DNA from: DASYCK01 sp036500205
GTDB taxonomy: Bacteria; Myxococcota_A; Polyangia; Fen-1088
Direction of reading: 5' to 3'
Assembly (NCBI GenBank): GCA_036500205.1
Contig: DASYCK010000108.1
Location: 24,085-88,084, forward strand
Length of the DNA stretch: 64,000 nt
Below the pieces are notes generated by a model. That model saw only the letters and a program-made list of their open reading frames with translations, searched no databases and had not been told where the DNA came from. Within the stretch, counting starts at the first letter, position 1; the number at the start of each line of letters is the position of its first letter. Positions 16,385 through 29,865 of this stretch are shown one piece after another. Made by a program: the position numbers and the translations under genes.

Positions 16385-17350
16385 ATGAAGCGTCAGGCCG
16401 CTTGCCTTTTCGTATCGATTGCCATCGGACTAGGGGCGGGATCCGCCGTATGGGCGGCTGGGTCGAAGGACAAAGCCGACGCCACGGCTGCGGCCGACAA
16501 GGGGGGCGGTGACGCGGACGCGCCCGCGGCGGGGGCCGCCGGCGGTGACGCGGCGGACACCGGAGCCGCCGTCGACACGAGCGGCGAGCTGGATCTGTCC
16601 GACAAGGGGGAGCAGACGACAGAGGAAGGCGGTGCTGCGGCCGTCAAATCCTCCAGCACCCTGACCTGGCAGGACATCGTCGTCATCCCCCGGAAGCGAT
16701 TCCTGAAGGGCGGCCGGTTCGAGCTGGCGCCGTTCACCGGGATCTCGGTCAACGACATCCTCATCCAGCACTACGTGTTCGGCGTCGACCTGAACTACTT
16801 CATGACGGATGCCCTCTCCGTCGGTCTTCAGGGCAACTACTACATCAAGCACCTGACCGATCGGGAAGCCGACGTTGGGCTGCAGTACGACCGCATCCCC
16901 ACCTTGAATCGCTACCTGTGGGGCGCGGCGCTGAACTTCGGCTACGTTCCGGCTTACGGAAAGTTCGCGCTGTTCAACAAGAGCATCCTGAGCTGGGAGA
17001 TCGTGGCCTCGGCCGGCGTCGGCGTCACGCAGACGGAGATCATCCCCCGCGACGTGTCGTTGTCGTCGTTTCAGAACTTCGCGCTCACCCCGAACGTGGG
17101 CATCGGCGGTCGGTTCTTCCTGTTCGACTGGCTGACCGTCAACTACATGCTTCGCGACTACGTCATCCTCGACAAGTTCGAACCGCTCGATCGCACCGCG
17201 GGCAACGCCGCGATGAACATCGCCGCGAAGGACGTCTCCGCCGCCGACGCCAAGGCGCACGCCGACGCGAAGCTCGTCAACAACGTCATGTTCTATCTAG
17301 GGGTGGGTGTGTTCTTGCCCACCGGGTTCCAGTACAAGACGCCTCGTTAA
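16385..17350 (+). CDS. Outer-membrane beta-barrel protein (first of a pair)
   Basis: This 321-residue protein has a signal peptide (CLFVSIAIGLGAGSAVWAAG), a low-complexity Ala/Asp/Gly spacer (about residues 28-75), then a barrel-like domain of alternating strands (RFELAPFTGISVNDILIQHYVFGVD is interrupted by turns; DALSVGLQGNYYIKHL; AALNFGYVPAYGKFAL; FFLFDWLTVNYMLRDYVIL). Myxobacteria have a family of such 'outer membrane beta-barrel domain' proteins, some near motility genes. A paralogue follows 57 bp downstream. Ligand and role unknown. Confidence 0.75.
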   Translation: MKRQAACLFVSIAIGLGAGSAVWAAGSKDKADATAAADKGGGDADAPAAGAAGGDAADTGAAVDTSGELDLSDKGEQTTEEGGAAAVKSSSTLTWQDIVVIPRKRFLKGGRFELAPFTGISVNDILIQHYVFGVDLNYFMTDALSVGLQGNYYIKHLTDREADVGLQYDRIPTLNRYLWGAALNFGYVPAYGKFALFNKSILSWEIVASAGVGVTQTEIIPRDVSLSSFQNFALTPNVGIGGRFFLFDWLTVNYMLRDYVILDKFEPLDRTAGNAAMNIAAKDVSAADAKAHADAKLVNNVMFYLGVGVFLPTGFQYKTPR

Positions 17351-17407
17351 GCCGGCGCAACCACGGACATCATCACCCGAGCCTGCGACCGAAAAAGGAC
17401 CCAGCCC

Positions 17408-18229
17408 ATGATGAAACGGATCGCCCTCTCCTTCCTGTTGGCGTCGACCATCGCCGCCGTTCCGAAGCTCGCCCAAGCCCAGCACAAGAGCCCTCTCGCC
17501 GATGCCCCCGCCATTCGCAAGCGGGTCGAGCTGCGAGACAAGCGGTTCGAGCTGTCTCTGGGCGCCGGCAGCACGCTGAACGAGACGTTCTATCACGACA
17601 TTCTTTTGAACGCGCACCTGGCCTTCCACATCACGGACTGGCTGTCGATCGGTGGCGTCGGCATCTTCGGCGTCAGCACGGTGTCGACGGGCTTCAACGA
17701 CGAGCTGTCGTCCACGCTGAGCAATCAGCCGATGGGACGGGCCCCGGCGCTCGACGCCTCGAAGGCCGGCATGAACAAGCTGGGCACAATCTTCGCTGGC
17801 CAGGTCGAGCTGACGCCGTTCACGGGCAAGTTCTCGCTGTTCGGCAAGCTGTTCGCCCACTACGACTTCTACCTGTTCGGCGGTCCTGCCCTGGTGGGCC
17901 TGAAGCAGGCCAATAGCGCCAACGTCACGGAGAACGGCGCGCAGATCACCGCGTGCGTGGACAAAGCCACCAGCAAGACGGTCCAGACCTGCTACGTCAG
18001 CGGCAGCCAGTTCGGCGGCACGTTCGGCGGCGGCTTTCACGCCTTCTTGAACGACTTCTTGGCCATCAACGTCGAGCTGCGCGACGTGGTGAACAAGGAC
18101 AACCCGGCCGGTCGCGACGTCAACGGCGATCAGTTCGTGGACAAGGGTGATCTGACCTGGTCGTCTCACTGGATGTCGACCATCGGTTTGACGCTCTATC
18201 TGCCGCCCAAAGCCGACATCTCTCCGTAA
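17408..18229 (+). CDS. Outer-membrane beta-barrel protein (second of a pair)
   Basis: This 273-residue protein has a signal peptide (ALSFLLASTIAAVPKLAQA). Its barrel pattern is like the preceding gene: KRFELSLGAGSTLNETFYHD, AHLAFHITDWLSIGGVGIFG, GQVELTPFTGKFSLFGKLFAHYDFYLFGG, FLNDFLAINVELRDVV and a final strand STIGLTLYLP. Shared phrases (ELTPFTGKF / ELAPFTGIS; a late NVELRDVV / YMLRDYVI) suggest tandem duplication followed by divergence. AAAAGGA lies before the ATG. Co-transcription with the upstream copy is likely. Function unknown. Confidence 0.75.
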   Translation: MMKRIALSFLLASTIAAVPKLAQAQHKSPLADAPAIRKRVELRDKRFELSLGAGSTLNETFYHDILLNAHLAFHITDWLSIGGVGIFGVSTVSTGFNDELSSTLSNQPMGRAPALDASKAGMNKLGTIFAGQVELTPFTGKFSLFGKLFAHYDFYLFGGPALVGLKQANSANVTENGAQITACVDKATSKTVQTCYVSGSQFGGTFGGGFHAFLNDFLAINVELRDVVNKDNPAGRDVNGDQFVDKGDLTWSSHWMSTIGLTLYLPPKADISP

Positions 18230-18243
18230 GGCGGAACGGGGTC

Positions 18244-18474
18244 GTGTCGGGGGCTCCGAAAGATTCCCGTGGCGCCTCGGCGTCTACGAAGCGCAAGGTA
18301 ACCCTTTATTTCAACTCGGTCATGCTGGCCGAGACGCAGCACGAGGCGATCCGACAGGACCGATCCATCTCCTGGATCATCCAGGCGGCCTGGCGCAAGG
18401 CCAGGGACGAAGTCCGGAAGCTGCCGGCCGCGACCCGCGGCGAGGCGCCTTCAGGCTCGCCAGGCGACGAATAG
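18244..18474 (+). CDS. TIGR04563-like small protein, possible ribbon-helix-helix
   Basis: This 76-residue protein begins with GTG 14 bp after the barrel gene stop, so it is probably in that operon. The core KRKVTLYFNSVML followed by ETQHEAIRQDRSISWIIQAAW matches a small paralogous family of myxobacteria that I recall as TIGR04563. The beta-strand then two-helix order resembles ribbon-helix-helix DNA-binding proteins, but this is inference. The tail is Gly/Ser/Glu-rich and probably disordered. Confidence 0.7.
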   Translation: MSGAPKDSRGASASTKRKVTLYFNSVMLAETQHEAIRQDRSISWIIQAAWRKARDEVRKLPAATRGEAPSGSPGDE

Positions 18475-18503
18475 CCTTCGGGCCTGCGGCCCACGCGCTC
18501 GTC

Positions 18504-18935
18504 TCACGGAGTGCTGCCGCAGGTGGTCGCGATGGGAAGCTCGCTGAGCAGGACGCACGCGGTGACGCTGTCGCGGCCGCCGACCTCCTGGAAGTAGACG
18601 GCGATGTGCTCGCCGGCGGTCCCTTCCATGGGGTTCGCCACGAAGCTGCCATCGGTGTTGGCGCGCGCGATCACCCCCGCCCTTCGCTCCAGGTCCGTTA
18701 TGTAGAACGTGCCGTTGGCGGCGAGGCCATTCGGGCCCCCCGCCGTGGTCCACAGCGTATGCGGATTTCCTGCCGCATCGGTGTAGGCCTCCGAGGTGAA
18801 GGCGATCTGGCTGGGCGGAGGAACCGGAATGTAGACGGGACCGCAGGCCCACAGCGCCACGGCGCCCAGGCAGCAGGACAGCAGCCGACCCAGCCGCACC
18901 GCGGTCCGTCTTCGAGAAGCCGATCGGATCTTCAT
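18504..18935 (-). CDS. Hypothetical lipoprotein
   Basis: A protein of about 143 residues starts at the internal ATG at 18935, which gives a sensible lipoprotein signal (LLSCCLGAVALWACGP); an upstream in-frame start at 18989 would bury it. The mature part (SQIAFTSEAYTDAAGNPHTL, AGEHIAVYFQEVGGRDSVTAC) matches no family I know. It contains several Cys. It converges with the TIGR04563 gene. Envelope role inferred only from the signal. Confidence 0.6.
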   Translation of the reverse strand: MKIRSASRRRTAVRLGRLLSCCLGAVALWACGPVYIPVPPPSQIAFTSEAYTDAAGNPHTLWTTAGGPNGLAANGTFYITDLERRAGVIARANTDGSFVANPMEGTAGEHIAVYFQEVGGRDSVTACVLLSELPIATTCGSTP

Positions 18936-19098
18936 GCCGCTAGGTTGCCTCGTTGATGGGAATTTTTCCGTGACCGGGGCTCCGCTCATCGGGAAAGCAA
19001 GAACCGCTCCCCGGGCGAGCCCGAAAGCGCGGGCCTTCGGACGGAGAGATCGTCAACTCTGTTGGCCGGGAATGCAACTTTGATGGCTCCGTTGGGCG

Positions 19099-24060
<4,962 letters not shown>

Positions 24061-24069
24061 TCATACGAT

Positions 24070-24075
24070 AGTGTA
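24070..24075 (-). promoter_or_regulatory. Candidate -10 element (TACACT), leaderless start of the giant regulator
   Basis: On the minus strand TACACT is followed by 9 nt and the ATG at 24060. The upstream sequence is AT-rich (CGTTAAAT before the hexamer). No ribosome-binding sequence is present. Confidence 0.5.
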
Positions 24076-24140
24076 ATTTAACGGGAAACGAACGCTCAAA
24101 AAGTTAGTTGCCATCGGCGACGGCCGGCGCGGCGCGTCGT

Positions 24141-25118
24141 TCAGGGCGCGGAGGCGTCAGGTGTGCGACGGGCCAGGCGCTCCCTGGCCTCCTTCGCCGC
24201 CTGGCGGATGTCGGGATCGTCGTGGCTGTCGGCGACGAAGCTGAGATACTCCGCCGCCTCGGTCCCCCCGATGAGCGCGATGGCATCGAGGGTCTTCATC
24301 ATCTCGTGCTTGTCCTCGAGCGAGCGGTCGCGGGTCAGCTTCGCCACCGCCCGCCTGTCGTGAAGCGCGATCAGCGCCCCGAGCGCGGCGTCGCGCGTCG
24401 CTTCGTCGGAATCGTCGAGCAGCGCGAGCATCGCCGGCGCCTCCGCGGCGAGCCGGCGCGCGGCCACCTGACGGATCGCCGCCTCGCGGAGGGCGACGCC
24501 GCCATCGCCCATCAGCACGGCATGAATCTCGGCGGGGCTGGCGATGCGGAGGCGCTCTCGCTGCAAGAACGCGTTCAGGAGATCAGTGGCCGTCCGCGTG
24601 GCGACGCGCGCGGCGATCCCGGCGCGGTCGACGCCGGGGACGATGTCGAACCGTTCTTCGCCCGTCGCCGAGAGCTCGTCGCGAAGCGCGCCCGGGGCGT
24701 CGCTGGGGCGGGTGCTGATGATCAGGCTGACGCTCGCGCGACAGAGCCCCTTGTGGCCGGCCTCGACGACCTCCGTGCCCACGCGACCGGTCATCCGCAC
24801 GATCGGTGCGGAGTCCCCGGCGCCGGATGGCGCCGTCGCGACCAGGCCCGAGCCTTCGACGAGACCGCGCAGGCGTCGCGCCAGCTCGGTGGCGTCGATC
24901 TTGGTGTCACCGTCGCCCGTGCTGAGCTCGATGTCGCCCAGACGCAGCGCGAGCGGTGCCGGAGGCGACGCCGATTTTCGGCAAGAGAAAAAGGCCAGCG
25001 ACGCCGCGATGCAGACGAGGCCGAGGGAGCCGCCAGCGCTCCGGCTTCGTGCCGGGCGCGGGCCCTCACCCGACGGCGGGGCCGCGCTTTCGGCCGGGCT
25101 CGCCGCCGTCGGGCACAC
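24141..25118 (-). CDS. HEAT-repeat-like lipoprotein
   Basis: A protein of about 325 residues. The start is uncertain: GTG 25118 is chosen because it leaves a membrane or lipoprotein signal (GLVCIAASLAFFSCRKS) after an N-terminal basic segment and overlaps the upstream ligase gene by only ~50 bp. The C-terminal half has repeats of paired helices (ALREAAIRQVAARRLAAEAP, AMLALLDDSDEATRDAALGA, AVAKLTRDRSLEDKHEMMKT) typical of HEAT-like scaffolds. A central beta-rich part (KGLCRASVSLIIST) is unassigned. A periplasmic protein-binding role is inferred. Confidence 0.6.
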   Translation of the reverse strand: MCPTAASPAESAAPPSGEGPRPARSRSAGGSLGLVCIAASLAFFSCRKSASPPAPLALRLGDIELSTGDGDTKIDATELARRLRGLVEGSGLVATAPSGAGDSAPIVRMTGRVGTEVVEAGHKGLCRASVSLIISTRPSDAPGALRDELSATGEERFDIVPGVDRAGIAARVATRTATDLLNAFLQRERLRIASPAEIHAVLMGDGGVALREAAIRQVAARRLAAEAPAMLALLDDSDEATRDAALGALIALHDRRAVAKLTRDRSLEDKHEMMKTLDAIALIGGTEAAEYLSFVADSHDDPDIRQAAKEARERLARRTPDASAP

Positions 25119-26214
25119 CCGTTCCCGAGCGGCGTTCCGCCGGGGGAGGCGGCGTCTGCCGCGCGCGCGATCGGATCGCCAAAGGGATGCTGTCCGCATG
25201 TTGCCGTCTCGCCAGCGCCAGCTCGAGAATTCGCGAGACGACGTCATCATACGTGAGCCCTCCCGCTTTCGCCGCCTTCGAGAACCCTCCCGCTTCGTGC
25301 GACAGATCGCAGTTCGGATTCACGTCGATGACATAGGGGACGCCGTCGGCGGAGAGACGGATGTCGACGCGCCCGTAGTCGCGAAGCTCGAGGGCGTCCC
25401 AGGCACCGCGGGCCGCCGCCGTCACCGCCTCGGTCAGGGCCGGATCGAGCACGCAGCGCACCGGCTTGGTCCCCGCGTACTCCACCGACGACTCCATCCA
25501 TTTCCCCTCGAAGGAGACGATGCGCGGGCGATCGGGGGGCAGGTCCGAGAAGTCGATCTCGTAGAACGGCAGCACGTCGGGGGGGCCGTCGAGCCGCCCC
25601 AGCAGCGACACGTAGATCTCGCGCCCCTCGATATAGCGTTCCACGAGCGCCGGCTGCCGGTACTGCGAGATGACGTGGGCGACGCGCGCCTGCATGGCGG
25701 CGGCGTTGGACACCACCGACTCGCTGTAGATCCCGACCGAGGCGTCCTCGCGCGCCGGTTTCACGATGGCGGGGAACGGAATGGTCACCGCCTGGTCCGA
25801 CCGCGTGACGAAGACGGCCTCGGGAGTCGGCACGGCGCGCGCGCGCAGGATCTCCTTCGCCTTGTGCTTGTGCAGCGCCAGCGACAGTGCCAGCGGCCCC
25901 GAGCCGGTATAGGCGATCCCCTCCTTGTCGAGCAGCAGCGGCAGCAGCGGCTCGAAGCGGCTGTCGCCCGAGATCGATTCACACAGGTTGAAGACGACGT
26001 CGGCCTTGCGCCGCCGGAGCTCGTCCATGACCACGCCCACGTCGTCGTGAACCCCCACCGTCGAGGGGAAACAGTCGTGGGACTCGAGCACCCGCATCAG
26101 ATGCGTGGCGACGTTCTCGACATCCTCACGCGCACGATTCTCCGGGTCCGCCTCGGCGCCCTCGAAGTCGCGGTTGTAGATGACGACGACTCGCGGCTGA
26201 CCTGTTCCCGTCAC
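25066..26214 (-). CDS. ATP-grasp ligase of the D-Ala-D-Ala ligase type (distinct from the ddl at 28810)
   Basis: This 382-residue protein starts PRVVVIYNRDFEG. ATP-grasp motifs are present: KADVVFNLCESISGDSRFEPLLPLLLD is split by its domain turn; GIAYTGSGPLALSLALHKHKAKEIL; PAIVKPAREDASVGI; LVERYIEGREIYV; and the Mg2+ site VIDVNPNCDLS. The fold matches D-Ala-D-Ala ligase and related peptide ligases, but the substrate-recognition regions differ from the Ddl at 28810, so the amide product is uncertain. The Arg/Pro-rich tail is probably disordered. Its start overlaps lipB's stop by 4 bp. Confidence 0.85.
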   Translation of the reverse strand: MTGTGQPRVVVIYNRDFEGAEADPENRAREDVENVATHLMRVLESHDCFPSTVGVHDDVGVVMDELRRRKADVVFNLCESISGDSRFEPLLPLLLDKEGIAYTGSGPLALSLALHKHKAKEILRARAVPTPEAVFVTRSDQAVTIPFPAIVKPAREDASVGIYSESVVSNAAAMQARVAHVISQYRQPALVERYIEGREIYVSLLGRLDGPPDVLPFYEIDFSDLPPDRPRIVSFEGKWMESSVEYAGTKPVRCVLDPALTEAVTAAARGAWDALELRDYGRVDIRLSADGVPYVIDVNPNCDLSHEAGGFSKAAKAGGLTYDDVVSRILELALARRQHADSIPLAIRSRARQTPPPPAERRSGTGVPDGGEPGRKRGPAVG

Positions 26215-26981
26215 GCGCCGTCCATTCTAGGCGCGGCCGTGCGCATTGCAATCGAAACGCCGGCGGGGCTCGCGTCATCGGGGGCGAACGTGATCCCGAA
26301 ACGCGCGCCCAGCGCGGCGGCGATGCGCGGCCCCAACGCCTGCGGCGTGGGGGCCCGCCCGATCGAGGCCTGCACGGACGTCACCGCGCAGCCGGAGATC
26401 CCGCAGGGCACGATCAGCCCGAACGCGTCGAGCGCAGGCGCGAGGTTCAGCGCGAATCCGTGAATGACCACGCGCCGGCGCACGTGGATGCCGAAGGCGC
26501 AGATCTTCGCCTCCCCTGCGCTCCCCGTCACCCAGAGACCAGGCGCCGTCGGGCGATAGTGGGCTTGCACGCCCAGCTCGCCCAGGACCTCCGCGATGGC
26601 CGCGGCCATCGCCTCGACATGGGCGCGGACGCCCCCGCGCAGGCGAACGACCGGATAGCCGACCAGCTGTCCGGGGCCGTGATAGGTGACGTCACCGCCG
26701 CGCGAGGCCTGGTGCAGCGTGATGTGCCGCCGCGCCAGCTCGTCCTGGTCGACGAGGACGTTGGCGGCCACGGCGCTGCGACCAAGCGTGATGACCGGGT
26801 CGTGCTCGAGCAGCAGCAACGTCTCGACGCCGCCGCCCAGCACCTGCGCGCGCAGACGCTCTTGCAGCTCGGCCGTCTCCGCGAAGGGGACCCGGCCGAG
26901 CCAGCGCCAGACGCCGCTCGCTGGCGCGCCGTCGCGCGGCGGAGCTGGCCGCGAATCGCAGGAAACCTCCCCCGCGTTCAT
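26211..26981 (-). CDS. lipB: Octanoyltransferase LipB
   Basis: This 256-residue enzyme moves octanoyl groups from acyl carrier protein to lipoyl domains, the first step of lipoate synthesis. HDPVITLGRSA, the substrate loop RGGDVTYHGPGQLVGYP, the catalytic K159 (EAKICAFGIH) and C193 (IVPCGISGCAVTS) are present. Length is typical with a modest N-terminal extension. It is translationally coupled to the ATP-grasp ligase downstream (4-bp overlap) and lies 18 bp after the HARE-HTH gene, suggesting one transcript. Confidence 0.95.
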   Translation of the reverse strand: MNAGEVSCDSRPAPPRDGAPASGVWRWLGRVPFAETAELQERLRAQVLGGGVETLLLLEHDPVITLGRSAVAANVLVDQDELARRHITLHQASRGGDVTYHGPGQLVGYPVVRLRGGVRAHVEAMAAAIAEVLGELGVQAHYRPTAPGLWVTGSAGEAKICAFGIHVRRRVVIHGFALNLAPALDAFGLIVPCGISGCAVTSVQASIGRAPTPQALGPRIAAALGARFGITFAPDDASPAGVSIAMRTAAPRMDGA

Positions 26982-26999
26982 GGCCAGCGCGCCCCGACG

Positions 27000-28757
27000 C
27001 TAACCTTCGGCCAGCTCGGCGAAGAAGTCGGCGTCGACGAAATCGACGCTGACCGTCGCGCTGACCACGCCGACCCCGTGACGGACGCAGGTCTCCGCCA
27101 TGGCGGCGCCGTCCGCGATCTCGAGCGGCGGCCCCGGCTGCTTCCACTCGGCGATGCCGTCATCGCCGAGGCGACCGGCCAGCATCAGGACGCCCTCGTC
27201 GTGACTGCGGGCGCGGATGCCGGCGCGGAGCTCGCCGATGGCGCGGCGGCCCGCGGCGCTTCCGCCCGGACGCAACGCGATCAGGCACTTCGCGGGACGG
27301 GAGCCGCGACCGCGCAGGGCCTCGACGTAGATCGTCCCATCGACCCGCTTCACGAACGTCGTGGGGCCGAACCCCTCGCGCTGCAACAGCACCCGGGCGA
27401 CGGCCTCGAAGGCCCCCGGCGCCAGCTCGGCCAGACGGCGCTCGATGGCGGCCATCGTGCGCTCGCGCAGTGCCCGGCGGGCATCGCCGAACACCTGCTC
27501 GGCCTTCTCGAGCTCGGCGTCGGGCGTGCGTCGGGCCAGCGTGTAGAGCCCGCTGCCCGCCGCTCGCACCCGCGGCCGCAGGCCGTTGCGCAGGCGATCT
27601 TTCGGCTCGCTGGCGAGCGCGGTGCGGATGACCCGCCACGCCTCGTTCGGTTCGCCATGGATCAGCCGCCGGCGAATGGCGCTGTCGGCGAGCTGCCGAA
27701 CGTGCACGCCGCGTCCCGGCGGTTGCCCGCGCAGGATCTCGATCGCCGCATCGACCGGCGTCATGATCTTGCGTGACGCCTGGCCGTCGGCGCCCGTGGA
27801 CTCCGGGGAGCCGCCAGCCGATGCGCCGCCTTCGGCGGTCGACTCGGCGTTCGCGCCCTGCCCGGCTTCGCCCCCCTTTTGCTCGGCGTAGGCGGGACGC
27901 TCGCCGCTCGCCGGTCGCTCGCCCGACGTCGCGCCCGGGGCCTCATCGGTGCGGGGCGCGCCATCTTCCTCGCCGCCACGACGACGCCGACGGCGCCGAC
28001 GGCGCCGTCGACCATCTTCGCCGACCTCCGTGCCGGCGCCCGCCGCCGGTGCTTCGTCGCCGTCCGCTTCGAGCGTCTCGTCGCCATCGCTGGCGCCGTC
28101 ACCCGCATCCGCCGTTGGCCCGTCGCCCTGCGCCGGAGCAGCCGCCGTTTTCCCGTTCTCGGTCTCCTCGGGCTCGTCCTCGTCACCGTCGCCCTCGCCG
28201 CCCATCGACTCGTCGTCCCCTTCGAGGACACCGGTCTCGGCCAGGGCGGCCGCGCGCGCCGCCGCCGACAGGCCACCGGCGCTCGGCTCTTGCACGGAAT
28301 CGTCCGAATCGTCGGCCGAACCTTCGTCCGCCGCGCTCTCCTTCGTCTCTGGCGTCGCCGCCTCGTCGGTCTTGCCACCGCGCGCCCGACCACCACGCCG
28401 GCGTCGTCGCCGTCCCGGACGCTCGTCGGCGTCGCCCGCTGGCGCCGCCTCGTCCCGCTCCCGCTTGGCGGGCCGGCCACCGGCCGCCGCGGGAGCCTCC
28501 GCCTTCGCGACGGGCTTCTCTTCGGGCGGCATCTCCGGATAGCGGAGCAAACCGAAAACTCCCGGCTTCACGCGAACGAAAGGATTACCTGGGGCCTTCT
28601 TCACCGCGGACGTGAGCTGCGTCTGCATCGTGACCTCGGGCGTTCGGCCGACGAAGGTCAAAAGCTTCTTCGTCATCGCCCGCTCGGTCAGCTCTTTGAA
28701 ATGAAGAGGCCGTCCCTCGCGCTTCAAGATGTCGAGCGCTGCCTCAAGGAAAGTCAT
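27000..28757 (-). CDS. Double HARE-HTH protein with a degenerate Mrr-like C-terminal domain
   Basis: A 585-residue protein starts at the ATG at 28757, which puts a HARE-HTH domain first (MTFLEAALDILKREGRPLHF, GRTPEVTMQTQL, VKPGVFGLL; ~1-75). A long charged linker (75-330) mixes acidic stretches with runs of Arg. A second HARE-like unit (~332-410) reads PVDAAIEILRGQPPGRGVHV ... GSGLYTLARR. The C-terminal ~155 residues resemble an Mrr-type nuclease fold (FEAVARVLLQREGFGPTTFV, GVLMLAGRLGDDGIAEW, LEIADGAAMAETCVRHGVGV), but the usual Q-x-K is replaced by IALR. HARE-HTH domains bind DNA and occur in chromatin and restriction proteins; a binding rather than cutting role is inferred. Confidence 0.8.
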   Translation of the reverse strand: MTFLEAALDILKREGRPLHFKELTERAMTKKLLTFVGRTPEVTMQTQLTSAVKKAPGNPFVRVKPGVFGLLRYPEMPPEEKPVAKAEAPAAAGGRPAKRERDEAAPAGDADERPGRRRRRRGGRARGGKTDEAATPETKESAADEGSADDSDDSVQEPSAGGLSAAARAAALAETGVLEGDDESMGGEGDGDEDEPEETENGKTAAAPAQGDGPTADAGDGASDGDETLEADGDEAPAAGAGTEVGEDGRRRRRRRRRRRGGEEDGAPRTDEAPGATSGERPASGERPAYAEQKGGEAGQGANAESTAEGGASAGGSPESTGADGQASRKIMTPVDAAIEILRGQPPGRGVHVRQLADSAIRRRLIHGEPNEAWRVIRTALASEPKDRLRNGLRPRVRAAGSGLYTLARRTPDAELEKAEQVFGDARRALRERTMAAIERRLAELAPGAFEAVARVLLQREGFGPTTFVKRVDGTIYVEALRGRGSRPAKCLIALRPGGSAAGRRAIGELRAGIRARSHDEGVLMLAGRLGDDGIAEWKQPGPPLEIADGAAMAETCVRHGVGVVSATVSVDFVDADFFAELAEG

Positions 28758-28809
28758 GGCGCCCGTCTTTACCACAAAATTTTGACGGGCGGATCGGGGA
28801 GGGTTACCC

Positions 28810-29856
28810 GTGATGATCATGATCAACCGAAAGATCGGCGTGCTCCTCGGTGGCTTGTCGGCGGAGCGCGAGATCTCGCAGCGATCGGGCGAAGCGATTC
28901 TGCGCGCCCTCGCCGACCGGGGGTACGACGCCACGCCCATCTTCGTCGATCGCGACGTCGACCTGATCCTGCGCCAGAAGCAGATCGACGTGGCGTTCCT
29001 GGCGCTGGCCGGCCGCTACGGCGAGGACGGCTGCATCCAGGGCCTGCTCGAGCTGCTGGGTATCCCCTACACGGGTTCGGGCGTGCTCGCGTCCGGCCTG
29101 GCGATGAACAAGGCGAAGGCCAAGGAGATTTTCAGGCTGCACAACTTGCCGACGGCGCCCGGCTACCTGTTCGACGGAATGGCCGAGCGCCTCCCGGGGG
29201 ACTCGTCGACGGCAGGCAACGTGCCGGCAGTCATCGCCGAGCACGGCTCGTTCGGCTTTCCGGTGATCGTCAAGCCGGCCGGCGAAGGTTCCTCGCTGGG
29301 GGTGAGCCTGGCGCGCGACGAGCTCGAGCTCGAGTCGGCGGTCGAGGCGGCGCTGCGCTTCGATGACGAGGTGCTGGTCGAGCGCTTCATCGAAGGCAAG
29401 GAGGTCTCGGTCGGAGTGCTCGACGGGCAGGCGCTGGGCGCGGTGGAGATCGTCCCACGCCAGCCGTTCTACGATTTTCGCAGCAAGCACCCGACCGGGC
29501 GCTCCGACTATCACCTGCCGGCGCGGCTCTCACCCGAGCGCTACCGCTCGGCGCTGCGGATGGCGGTGATGGCGCACGAGGCGCTGGGGTGCGAAGGAGC
29601 GTCGCGCGTCGATCTCATCATCAGCGACAAGGGCAACGAGGTGATCCTCGAGGTGAACACGCTGCCCGACATGGCGCCCACCAGCCTGCTCCCCAAGATC
29701 GCCCACGCGGCCGGGATGTCGTTCGATGATCTGGTGGAAGAGATCCTGCGCGGCGCCCGCTTGCGGGCCCATGGACACCGGCGCGATCGGCGCGGTGTCC
29801 GGCTTGGATTCGATGGTCCGGAGCGTCGGGCTGGGTTTCAGTCCGAGGCGCACTGA
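28810..29856 (+). CDS. ddl: D-alanine--D-alanine ligase
   Basis: This 348-residue ATP-grasp enzyme makes D-Ala-D-Ala for peptidoglycan. KIGVLLGGLSAEREISQRSG opens it. FLALAGRYGEDGCIQGLLEL, GIPYTGSGVLASGLAMNK, FPVIVKPAGEGSSLGV, VLVERFIEGKEVSVGVLDG and VILEVNTLPDMAPTSLLPK are Ddl hallmarks. GGGGAGGG precedes the start (GTG 28810 or ATG 28813). The last ~35 residues (GHRRDRRGVRLG) are Arg-rich and unlike most Ddl, possibly run-through into intergenic DNA. It is divergent from the HARE-HTH gene, with an inverted repeat GCCCGTC/GACGGGC between them. Confidence 0.93.
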   Translation: MMIMINRKIGVLLGGLSAEREISQRSGEAILRALADRGYDATPIFVDRDVDLILRQKQIDVAFLALAGRYGEDGCIQGLLELLGIPYTGSGVLASGLAMNKAKAKEIFRLHNLPTAPGYLFDGMAERLPGDSSTAGNVPAVIAEHGSFGFPVIVKPAGEGSSLGVSLARDELELESAVEAALRFDDEVLVERFIEGKEVSVGVLDGQALGAVEIVPRQPFYDFRSKHPTGRSDYHLPARLSPERYRSALRMAVMAHEALGCEGASRVDLIISDKGNEVILEVNTLPDMAPTSLLPKIAHAAGMSFDDLVEEILRGARLRAHGHRRDRRGVRLGFDGPERRAGFQSEAH

Positions 29857-29865
29857 AAGGCGCGC

